Below, piece after piece: positions 6,644-12,976 of a DNA stretch of 14,472 nucleotides. Source of the DNA: Clostridia bacterium (GTDB lineage Bacteria; Bacillota; Clostridia; Christensenellales; Borkfalkiaceae); assembly GCA_017504065.1 (NCBI GenBank), contig JAFVRU010000048.1:1-14472 (forward strand), read 5' to 3'. The notes beneath the pieces were generated by a model. The model saw only the letters and a program-made list of their open reading frames with translations, searched no databases and was not told the DNA's origin. The first letter of the stretch is position 1. Each line of letters begins with the position of its first letter. The translations under genes were made by a program, and so were the position numbers.

Positions 6644-9600
6644 TTACAACGGTCCGTATTTGCTTTCAAATTCTTCTTTGGTAATCAATACTTTCCGAGC
6701 TTTCGCGCCGTCGAATGCGGAAATATAGCCCATATCTTCCATCCATTCGATAATCTTCCCTGCGCGATTATATCCCGCCGAGCATTTGCGCTGGATCATG
6801 GAAATCGACGCGCTGCCGCTGATAATGACGTAGCGCAACGCTTCGATATAGAGCGGATCGATCACGCCGTCCCGATCCCCGCTTGCAGGATCGTCGCCGA
6901 TCGCGCCGCGCGTGTTATTGATAAATGCCGTCGCTTCTTCGTCGTAATACGCTTCGTTATGGTCCTTGATAAAGTTGACGACTTTTTGCGATTCCGCCGT
7001 GGAAATATACGCGCTCTGAATCCGCACAGGCGTATTCACCCCGGGCATCGTATACATACAATCCCCTTTGCCGAGCAGCTTTTGCGCGCCCGTTTGGTCG
7101 AGAATAACGCGGGAGTCTACGTCGGAAGCGACCGTAAACGCAATACGCGTCGCCAAATTGCTCTTGATAACGCCCGTGATGACGTCCGTGGACGGACGTT
7201 GCGTCGCGACGATCAGGTGAATCCCTGCCGCGCGGGCTTTTTGCGTTAAGTTTTGGATACGGTCTTCGATTTCTTTTTTCGCCGCAAGCATCAAATCCGC
7301 AAGCTCGTCAATGATGATGACGATCTTCGGCAAACGTTCGGATTTTTCAACGTTTTCGTTGTATTCGTCGAGCTTCACGACGTATTTACCCGAACGGCTC
7401 ATTTGCTCAAACAACGTATAACGGCGGTTCATTTCCCCGATCGCCCAATTCAAGCTTTGCACCGCTTTGTTGACGTCGGTGATGATTTCGTTGATCATCA
7501 AGTGCGGTAAATCGTTGTAGAGTACGAACTCCGTCTTCTTGGGATCGATCAAAATCAAACGCAGTTCTTCGGGGGAATATTTATAGATCAAACTGATGAT
7601 CAGCGAGCCTAAAAATACGCTCTTACCCGAACCGGACGAACCCGCAACGAGCATGTGAATCATTTTAGAAATATCCCCGTAAACCTTGCGGTTCGCAACG
7701 TCTTTCCCCATCGCGAACACCAACGAGTCTTTTTTCGCGTTCACGTAGGAATCCCCTGCAAGCATACTGCCGAGCGAAACCGATTGACGTTCCTTGTTCG
7801 GGACTTCGATACTGACTACCCCGTCTTCAAAATTCGGGTACACGTTTACCCCTGCGGAATGTAGACTGATCGCGATCGACTGATCGAGCGCTACGACTTT
7901 TTTCGGCGGGATATTACGCGGAAGCGCGATGTTATAGCGCGTAACCGCAGGCCCGAACGTTACAGAAGCGATCGTCGCGCCCGTTACGTTGAAATCTTCT
8001 AGCGTAGCGATAATATCCGCTTTGGTTTGTTCTACTTCTTCATGGTTTGCCGTCGGCTCAACGTCGCGACAATCCAAATCGTCCAAGCTCATACGCACGT
8101 AAGGACGGATTACCCGCGGCTTCGGCGGAATGGGTTTGGGTTGTTCGACAACGGGTTTCGGCGGCTCTACGACAGGTTCAGGCGCAACGTCCCGAACGCC
8201 GAAATTCGAGCTTTCTCTGGAACGGTCGGTAAAACCGAGCGGGTCGTTCTCCGTTTCCGTAGACCGAATGGCGTACGGGTTTTCCTGCGGCTCGTCTTCG
8301 TCGTCGAAAATATTCATTCCGCGATCGCGCGAACGGGGCGCGGGAGCTTCGTCCAAAAACGTTTCCCGATCCCGATCGACAAAACCGCGAATGGGTTGCT
8401 CAGGCGAATCGAAAACAGACTGCTCAGGCGAATCAAAAACAGGCGTTTCACGCTCGCTGCGCGCAGGCGGATCTTCTTCCACTCTGCCGAAAAGGTTGGG
8501 ATTGCTCGTAGAGAATAAATCCATATAATCGTGGCGTTTGTATTCCGTACGTTCTTCCGTTTTCGGTTCGTCTTGTACGCGAAGCGTATACGGTTCTTCC
8601 GTTTTCGGCTCATCCAAAATCGGCGCGACGGGAACGGGTTCTTGCGCTACGGGCTTGACTTCTTCCAACGGGCGCAACGGTTCGGGCTGCGACGTATAGC
8701 CGTTATCCCGATAGGGTGTAAACCCGTTGGTTGCGTCGTTGACGATTTTCGTCGGACGGAGCGGAGTCGATTGCTCGTTCAGTTCCTTTTGATACGCGTC
8801 GGTATAGGACGGCATATAGTTGGATTGACTCGGATTGTATGCGGGGCGTTTGTTGACGCTTGCATTCGGGTCAAAAATCAAATTGTTTTTGTAGTTATCC
8901 GCAGGCGTTGACGAGAATAAAAATTCCCGCGCGGCGTCGGGAGTAACCCCGGGAACGGGCGCAGTTTGTACGCGATCGGGTGAACCGAACGGAGAAAACG
9001 CGCTTGAAACAGGCGAATCCGTAGCCGCCGTTTCTTCCGACGGAGTTTCTTGCAACTGTACGCCCGGGCGTTGCGTAAACGTAGGCGTGAACCCGTTTTG
9101 CGGCGCTGCTTGCGTCGGAGCGTTTATCGGCGCGCTTGTCGGCGCGGCTTGTCCGTATACGGGCGACGTCGAAAGCGGAATTTCAAACTCCGTTGCGTTT
9201 TCGGAATTTTGCTGTTCTACTTTTACAGAGTTCTCTTGTTTTGGAGTTTTGCGGATTTGCACGAAGCTCAAATACCCGAAAAACGCCGTCAGGATCGAAA
9301 AGAAAATAATCGCGCCGATTTTGGTAGTAGCGGCGGATACTCCGTAGACGAACAATCCGCCAATCCAGCCTGTAACCGTCGTTTTGGGGAACGAGTCCCC
9401 TGCGCGGAAACATCTCGTTAAATACCCTTGAAGCTTCCAAGAATACGTTGCCGCCGTATGCGCGATCAGCGCGACGCTGAAAATCGTCAACGCGATACAT
9501 ACGCCAAGCCGTCTGTTCTTCACGTAACGTTTGCCGAGCAACGCCGTTACGGAAAGATACAGCGCGCCGAACATAAGCGGATAAGCAAAGTAGCCGAACA

Positions 9601-9784
9601 AGCCCGTTAAAAAGCCGTGAATAGCCAACCCTACGCTTCCGAATATCAAAGAACGGGAAAATAAAATAAGCAACGCAAGAAAAGAAAACAATGCGCACGT
9701 TGCGCCAAGACTTTCTTTTGTAACGAGCGTAGCTTCCTTTTTATTCTCCGAACGGTCTGTTTTTTTCTGCTCTCTCTTACTCAA
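6644..9784 (-). CDS. ftsK: DNA translocase FtsK/SpoIIIE
   Basis: This membrane-anchored hexameric ATPase pumps chromosomal DNA through the closing septum. Residues about 26-172 hold four or more transmembrane helices. A long linker rich in P, E, S and D follows (about 180-580). The motor domain then has Walker A in AGSSGSGKSV (near residue 712), Walker B VIIIDELADLM (near 825) and LIVATQRPSTDVITG. The last 70 or so residues form the winged-helix gamma domain (SISMIQRKCSAGYNRAGKIIEWM) that reads polar DNA motifs. At 1046 residues it is longer than typical SpoIIIE (about 790) because of the linker. The start is TTG (9782-9784), chosen because AGGAGGT at 9791-9797 is correctly spaced. It has its own promoter. 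Whether it acts in sporulation or only in vegetative division cannot be told here. Confidence 0.95.
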   Translation of the reverse strand: MSKREQKKTDRSENKKEATLVTKESLGATCALFSFLALLILFSRSLIFGSVGLAIHGFLTGLFGYFAYPLMFGALYLSVTALLGKRYVKNRRLGVCIALTIFSVALIAHTAATYSWKLQGYLTRCFRAGDSFPKTTVTGWIGGLFVYGVSAATTKIGAIIFFSILTAFFGYLSFVQIRKTPKQENSVKVEQQNSENATEFEIPLSTSPVYGQAAPTSAPINAPTQAAPQNGFTPTFTQRPGVQLQETPSEETAATDSPVSSAFSPFGSPDRVQTAPVPGVTPDAAREFLFSSTPADNYKNNLIFDPNASVNKRPAYNPSQSNYMPSYTDAYQKELNEQSTPLRPTKIVNDATNGFTPYRDNGYTSQPEPLRPLEEVKPVAQEPVPVAPILDEPKTEEPYTLRVQDEPKTEERTEYKRHDYMDLFSTSNPNLFGRVEEDPPARSERETPVFDSPEQSVFDSPEQPIRGFVDRDRETFLDEAPAPRSRDRGMNIFDDEDEPQENPYAIRSTETENDPLGFTDRSRESSNFGVRDVAPEPVVEPPKPVVEQPKPIPPKPRVIRPYVRMSLDDLDCRDVEPTANHEEVEQTKADIIATLEDFNVTGATIASVTFGPAVTRYNIALPRNIPPKKVVALDQSIAISLHSAGVNVYPNFEDGVVSIEVPNKERQSVSLGSMLAGDSYVNAKKDSLVFAMGKDVANRKVYGDISKMIHMLVAGSSGSGKSVFLGSLIISLIYKYSPEELRLILIDPKKTEFVLYNDLPHLMINEIITDVNKAVQSLNWAIGEMNRRYTLFEQMSRSGKYVVKLDEYNENVEKSERLPKIVIIIDELADLMLAAKKEIEDRIQNLTQKARAAGIHLIVATQRPSTDVITGVIKSNLATRIAFTVASDVDSRVILDQTGAQKLLGKGDCMYTMPGVNTPVRIQSAYISTAESQKVVNFIKDHNEAYYDEEATAFINNTRGAIGDDPASGDRDGVIDPLYIEALRYVIISGSASISMIQRKCSAGYNRAGKIIEWMEDMGYISAFDGAKARKVLITKEEFESKYGPL
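8397..8442 (-). repeat. 24-bp tandem repeat inside the ftsK linker
   Basis: Two copies of a 22-base unit start at 8397 and 8421 and differ at one base. They encode a repeated FDSPEQ octapeptide unit in the disordered linker. This is a small in-frame duplication that leaves the reading frame intact. Confidence 0.8.
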
Positions 9785-9790
9785 GGGAAC

Positions 9791-9797
9791 ACCTCCT
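9791..9797 (-). promoter_or_regulatory. Ribosome binding site deciding the TTG start of ftsK
   Basis: On the - strand AGGAGGT lies 6 bases before a TTG codon. No ATG or GTG lies at suitable spacing, so the TTG at 9782-9784 is the best start. Confidence 0.8.
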
Positions 9798-9811
9798 ACT
9801 TATACCCTTTT

Positions 9812-9840
9812 ATTATAACATTTTTTTTTGCATTTATCAA
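9812..9840 (-). promoter_or_regulatory. Sigma-A-type promoter of ftsK with extended -10
   Basis: On the - strand TTGATA (9835-9840), a 17-base spacer containing nine consecutive A residues, then TATAAT (9812-9817) preceded by TGT as an extended -10. The predicted start near 9805 leaves a leader of about 20 bases carrying the ribosome binding site. Confidence 0.8.
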
Positions 9841-9851
9841 TAGTTTGACGG

Positions 9852-9901
9852 CAAAAAAATCGGACGAAAAAGAGTTTTTTTCATTTTTCTCTTTCCGTCC
9901 C
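9852..9901 (-). terminator. Terminator downstream of murC
   Basis: As - strand RNA, GGACGGAAAGAG (9889-9900) pairs with CTCTTTTTCGTCC (9862-9874), about 12 bp with one bulged U and a G-U pair. The loop is A-rich, and a U7 tract (9853-9859) follows. It separates murC from the ftsK promoter. Confidence 0.75.
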
Positions 9902-9924
9902 GAGTTTTTTATTATGAAATTGCT

Positions 9925-11274
9925 TTAATGGAGTTCTTTTAACAAATATTGCGCGGCGTAATAAATATCTCCCGCTCCTAAAAAGAGTACGACGTCCCCG
10001 TCCTTGACCGTTTTTTTCAGCCAAGTCTTCAATACGTACACGTTCTCCGCATACAGGCAATCCCCGACGATACGCGACAACGTTTCCGCGCTCCCTTCCG
10101 CGTCGAATTTTTCTCGCGCGGGATACGTTTTATAGATCATTAGATTCTTGATTTTTCGGAGTTCGCCGACGAACTCTTTCATCAAAAGCTTGGTTCGGGA
10201 ATACGTATGCGGCTGGAACACGACGTATAACCGTCCTTTACAAATACCTTCCGCCGTCGCAACCGTGGAAGCAATCTCTCTCGGATGGTGCGCGTAGTCG
10301 CATATACAGCTTGCGCCGTGATATTTCCCGATTTTTTCAAAACGGCGTTTGACAACCGTAAACGTTTCCAAGCCTTTTGCGATCTCTTTTTCATCGAACC
10401 CGAACGAACGCATTCCCGCAAACGCCGCAAGCGCGTTATAAATATTACATCTCCCGATCGCGTTGAGTTTTACCCGACAAAGCGGCCGTCCGTATTCTTC
10501 GACCGTAAACGCGTATTTTTCACCGTTAGCGCAAAGATCGACCGCGCGATAGTCTGCAAGCGGGTTGCGTATTCCAAAGCTCGGAAAATCCCCCAACGCC
10601 AAACATTTTTCGTCGTCCGCGCACACAAACGCCGTTTGCGCCGTAGTGCAATATTGCCGAAAACAATCGGACAAATCCTGTTCATCCCGATAACATTCCA
10701 TGTGGTCTTTATCGATATTCAATAAAATCCCCGTTTGCGGATTCAACTGCAATAAATTTTTCTTATACTCACACGCTTCGGTTACAAAATATTCCAAACC
10801 CGAAGAATGGAAATTTCCTATCGTTCCGTCCTGCCCGCCGATATGCGCCGTAAACGGTACGCGCGCAGAATACAACACGTGCGCGCACATCGACGTACAA
10901 GTCGTTTTTCCGTGACTCCCTGCAATGGCGAGCGAATGCGGAAATTCCGCGCAAATCATCGCCAACAATTCCGCGCGTTTTAACAGCTTTTTCTTTAATT
11001 GCCGCGCTTTGCAAAGCTCGGGATGATCGTCGGCGATCGCATCCGTATAAACTACGGTATCCGCTTTCTGAATGGCGATTCTCTCCCCGTCCGCGCCAAT
11101 ATATACCTTTACGCCATAGAACGCCAAATTTTCCGTTTCTTCTCCGCGAGCTCTGTCGCTGCCCGAAACTTCGTAACCGTATAACGACAGAAATTTGGCA
11201 AGCGCGCTCATGCTGATCCCGCCAATTCCGATAAAATAAACCGTTTTACTTTTTCCCAAACCCTTGATACGCAT
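9925..11274 (-). CDS. murC: UDP-N-acetylmuramate-L-alanine ligase
   Basis: This cytoplasmic ligase uses ATP to add L-alanine to UDP-MurNAc, the first peptide step of peptidoglycan synthesis. The 449 residues (family about 430-490) show the N-terminal Rossmann motif FIGIGGISMSALA (14-26), the P-loop GSHGKTT (119-125), TEACEYKKN (165-173), the NIDKDHME metal/nucleotide region (186-193), KRRFEKIG (309-316), DYAHHPREI (326-334), QPHTYSRT (354-361) and FLGAGDIY near the C-terminus. The start at 11274 is the only good ATG before the Rossmann motif, with an in-frame TAA 15 bases upstream of it, yet no clear ribosome binding site precedes it. It is separated from ftsZ by a 331-base region and ends in its own terminator. 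It was probably once part of a larger dcw cluster. Confidence 0.95.
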   Translation of the reverse strand: MRIKGLGKSKTVYFIGIGGISMSALAKFLSLYGYEVSGSDRARGEETENLAFYGVKVYIGADGERIAIQKADTVVYTDAIADDHPELCKARQLKKKLLKRAELLAMICAEFPHSLAIAGSHGKTTCTSMCAHVLYSARVPFTAHIGGQDGTIGNFHSSGLEYFVTEACEYKKNLLQLNPQTGILLNIDKDHMECYRDEQDLSDCFRQYCTTAQTAFVCADDEKCLALGDFPSFGIRNPLADYRAVDLCANGEKYAFTVEEYGRPLCRVKLNAIGRCNIYNALAAFAGMRSFGFDEKEIAKGLETFTVVKRRFEKIGKYHGASCICDYAHHPREIASTVATAEGICKGRLYVVFQPHTYSRTKLLMKEFVGELRKIKNLMIYKTYPAREKFDAEGSAETLSRIVGDCLYAENVYVLKTWLKKTVKDGDVVLFLGAGDIYYAAQYLLKELH

Positions 11275-11288
11275 ACGGTATTCTATTT

Positions 11289-11317
11289 TTTATAACCCTT
11301 ATTTATGATTGATATAA
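11289..11317 (-). promoter_or_regulatory. Weak candidate promoter of murC
   Basis: On the - strand TATAAA (11289-11294) lies 17 bases after a poor -35 (TTATAT, 11312-11317). A start about 7 bases downstream would give a leader of only about 8-9 bases, which would fit the missing ribosome binding site. The region is very A/T-rich, so chance matches are likely. Confidence 0.25.
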
Positions 11318-11343
11318 GTAATTCTTATGGAAAATTCTTACTT
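11316..11343. repeat. Imperfect inverted and direct repeats upstream of murC
   Basis: AAGTAA (11316-11321) mirrors TTACTT (11338-11343). AATTCTTA occurs twice in direct order at 11320-11327 and 11333-11340. They sit 40-70 bases before murC and may form an operator; in A/T-rich DNA the significance is uncertain. Confidence 0.35.
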
Positions 11344-11359
11344 TTCTTCTTTCATTTGC

Positions 11360-11388
11360 TTGCAGGTTTTATAAATTTTTGTTATAAT
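11360..11388 (+). promoter_or_regulatory. Strong + strand promoter in the ftsZ-murC intergenic region
   Basis: TTGCAG (11360-11365), a 17-base spacer ending in TGT, then TATAAT (11383-11388), giving an extended -10 with a consensus -10 box. It points away from murC and toward the 3' end of ftsZ, so it serves neither flanking gene. The expected start is near 11395. Further TATAAT hexamers occur at 11393 and 11424. Confidence 0.65.
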
Positions 11389-11389
11389 A

Positions 11390-11437
11390 ATTTATAATAT
11401 CGATTGAACGATTGTGTTTGATTTATAATATCGATTG
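11390..11437. repeat. Two 17-bp direct repeats with 31-bp period
   Basis: ATTTATAATATCGATTG occurs at 11390-11406 and identically at 11421-11437. Each copy contains TATAAT and the palindrome ATCGAT, and a further CGATTG lies between them (11409-11414). The first copy overlaps the expected + strand transcription start. Duplicate operators or a tandem second promoter are both possible. Confidence 0.7.
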
Positions 11438-11488
11438 GTTTAATTGATTTTTTAAATGCTTATCCTCATATCTGATTTATTCTTCCTC

Positions 11489-11522
11489 GAAGGGGCATCT
11501 GCAGGAATGCGGGTGCTCTTTC
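11489..11522 (+). other. 15-bp strand-specific RNA hairpin with GGAA tetraloop
   Basis: All 15 positions pair as + strand RNA, four of them G-U (11492-11519, 11494-11517, 11498-11513, 11500-11511). The loop is GGAA at 11504-11507. It is not followed by a U tract, so it is not a terminator. Confidence 0.65.
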
Positions 11523-11564
11523 ACTATTTTACCGCTCGTTATATCGCAGCGTTTTATTGCAGCA

Positions 11565-11592
11565 AAAAAGACGCGTATTCACGCGTCTTTTT
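11565..11592. terminator. Bidirectional terminator of ftsZ and the + strand transcript
   Basis: AAAAAGACGCGT (11565-11576) pairs perfectly with 11581-11592 around the 4-base loop ATTC. On the - strand it follows the ftsZ stop by 13 bases and ends in a U6 run (11564-11569). On the + strand it ends with five T residues and closes the candidate small RNA. Confidence 0.88.
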
Positions 11593-11605
11593 CCGTTAAA
11601 GCTTA

Positions 11606-12976
11606 TTATTTATCGTCCGAATTCTTTCTCATAAAGAAATCCACGAATCTCGGGCGATGTTTGCGATCCTGTTTGGGTTCTTCCGCGATCGGGTCGTCAG
11701 GTTCGAACGCTACGTTCACCGGTTGAACGGGTTGCGCAACTTGCGGCTCGGATTGGGGTTGCATCGGCGCATATTCCTGCGCATACGGTACGGATTGTAC
11801 GGGTTGTTGGGGATACGCGGGAGCGTAACCGTACGCCGCTTCTTCACGGATCGGAGCTGCGCCCATTCGATAATTGTACGCAGAATCAATTCTACGCGAC
11901 AAATCGGTTGCCTGTTGATACGAAGCGTTAGGCGTTTCAATTCCGAATCCGTTTTGCGCGTTATTAAAGCCTGTCGCGATGATGACGACTTCCACTTCGT
12001 CGGACATATTTTCGTCAATGCATGCGCCGAAAATAACGTTCGCGGAATAATCGATTACGCCTTTGACGAGATCGGCTGCGGTGATGACTTCGTCAAGCGA
12101 CAAATCCTTACCGCCGATGACGTTTAAAATTACCGAGCTTGCGCCTTCGATCGTCGTATTGAGCAACGGACTGCATACCGCGCAACGCACCGCGTCGGAA
12201 ATGCGTTTTTCGCCTTTCGCCACACCAATACCCATGTGCGCCAAACCGCGACCTTTCAACGTCGTCTTTACGTCGGCAAAATCCAAATTGATCAAAGACG
12301 GCTTGACAATGAGTTCCGCAATCCCGCGAATCCCTTGCCGAAGCACTTCGTCCGCGACCTTTAACGCTTCCGAGAAAGACGTATTTTTGGGAACGACTTG
12401 ACGAATCTTGTCGTTTGGAATCGTGATAATCGAATCGACCGATTTTTTCAGTTCTTCAATCCCCGAAAGCGCGTTGTCCATTCTGCGTTTCGCTTCGAAC
12501 GCAAACGGCAACGTAACGACTGCCACCGTCAAAATTTTCATTTCTTTTGCGATTTTCGCAATCACGGGCGCAGCGCCCGTACCCGTTCCGCCGCCCATAC
12601 CTGCGGTAATAAACAGCAAATCGGTATTTTCCAACGCTTTTTGGATTTCTTCTTTATTTTCTTCCGCCGCAGCTTTACCGATCGTCGGGTCTGCCCCTGC
12701 GCCCAATCCTTTCGTGAGTTGCACGCCGATTTGAATACGGTTAGAAGCTTTGGAACGAGCCAACGATTGGTTGTCCGTATTCACAACGACGTATTCCGCG
12801 CTCATCAACCCTGAATCAATCAAACGGTCTACCGCGTTATTCCCTGCGCCGCCGACGCCGATTACTTTGATTTTTGCTACGCCCGAAAGGTTGTTGACTC
12901 CCCCCGTGGGCTGCGCGGTCGTTTCCGCGTAGCTGTAATCGTCGTATCTTGCGTTTTCATCATAATTGTTCATCAT
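11606..12976 (-). CDS. ftsZ: Cell division protein FtsZ
   Basis: This tubulin-like GTPase polymerises into the division ring. The 456 residues include the GTP-binding motif GVGGAGNNAVDRL (40-52), the tubulin signature GGGTGTG (128-134), NDKIRQVVP, and the T7 loop NLDFADVKT (230-238) that completes GTP hydrolysis. A 30-residue acidic, tyrosine-rich N-terminal extension precedes the core. A long P/Q-rich linker (about 360-435) leads to a basic conserved tail with FVDFFMRK, matching the peptide that docks FtsA and other partners. Two ATGs lie in tandem; GGAGG at 12986-12990 is 9 bases from the first, so 12976 is taken. The first ATG overlaps the ftsA stop as ATGA, implying translational coupling. 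At 456 residues it is longer than the usual 380 or so because of the extension and linker. Confidence 0.97.
   Translation of the reverse strand: MMNNYDENARYDDYSYAETTAQPTGGVNNLSGVAKIKVIGVGGAGNNAVDRLIDSGLMSAEYVVVNTDNQSLARSKASNRIQIGVQLTKGLGAGADPTIGKAAAEENKEEIQKALENTDLLFITAGMGGGTGTGAAPVIAKIAKEMKILTVAVVTLPFAFEAKRRMDNALSGIEELKKSVDSIITIPNDKIRQVVPKNTSFSEALKVADEVLRQGIRGIAELIVKPSLINLDFADVKTTLKGRGLAHMGIGVAKGEKRISDAVRCAVCSPLLNTTIEGASSVILNVIGGKDLSLDEVITAADLVKGVIDYSANVIFGACIDENMSDEVEVVIIATGFNNAQNGFGIETPNASYQQATDLSRRIDSAYNYRMGAAPIREEAAYGYAPAYPQQPVQSVPYAQEYAPMQPQSEPQVAQPVQPVNVAFEPDDPIAEEPKQDRKHRPRFVDFFMRKNSDDK

Larger units (their letters stand above)
11395..11592 (+). ncRNA. Candidate structured small RNA, about 200 bases
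   Basis: A + strand promoter (11360-11388) and a terminator (11565-11592) bracket about 200 bases that carry no recognisable full gene. Inside is a 15-bp stem (11489-11503 with 11508-11522) capped by a GGAA tetraloop of GNRA type. Four of its pairs are G-U on the + strand and would be A-C mismatches on the - strand, so the structure favours + strand RNA. A smaller hairpin follows (CGCTCG 11533-11538 with CGCAGCG 11545-11551, one bulged base). Size and isolated promoter/terminator recall 6S RNA, but I could not fold the ends into the 6S long stem with central bubble, and it does not match SRP RNA, tmRNA or RNase P signatures. Treat it as unclassified. Confidence 0.42.
11456..11599 (+). pseudogene. 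47-codon ORF resembling the N-terminus of MraY (possible gene remnant)
   Basis: An ATG at 11456 opens 47 codons to the TAA at 11597-11599. The first 33 residues resemble the MraY start: ML, an acidic position, then GMRVLFHYFTARYIAA, comparable with the E. coli MraY stretch GFNVFSYLTFRAIVS as I recall it. MraY transfers phospho-MurNAc-pentapeptide to undecaprenyl phosphate and is about 320-360 residues, so only the first tenth is here; the rest is replaced by the terminator hairpin, which encodes KKDAYSRVFFR. No ribosome binding site precedes the ATG. mraY is normally a dcw neighbour of ftsZ and murC, which makes a remnant plausible. The match is short and from memory, and the ORF overlaps the candidate small RNA. 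Confidence 0.35.

Noticed and set aside
8027..8518. Open frames on both strands inside the ftsK linker (up to 163 codons)
   Set aside because: The linker's low-complexity codons keep alternative frames open; there are no ribosome binding sites or domains.
9183..9698. A 171-codon - strand frame overlapping the ftsK membrane region
   Set aside because: It is out of frame with the clear FtsK membrane helices and gives an arginine-rich product with no family resemblance.
11489..11522. Reading the 15-bp hairpin as a transcription terminator
   Set aside because: The downstream bases (ACTATTTTACC) are not a proper T tract, and a far better terminator follows at 11565-11592.
11395..11592. Calling the intergenic RNA 6S, SRP RNA or tmRNA outright
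   Set aside because: The long stem with a central bubble (6S), the SRP domain IV GGAAGnAGCA element and a tmRNA acceptor end could not be found, so only an unclassified candidate is reported.
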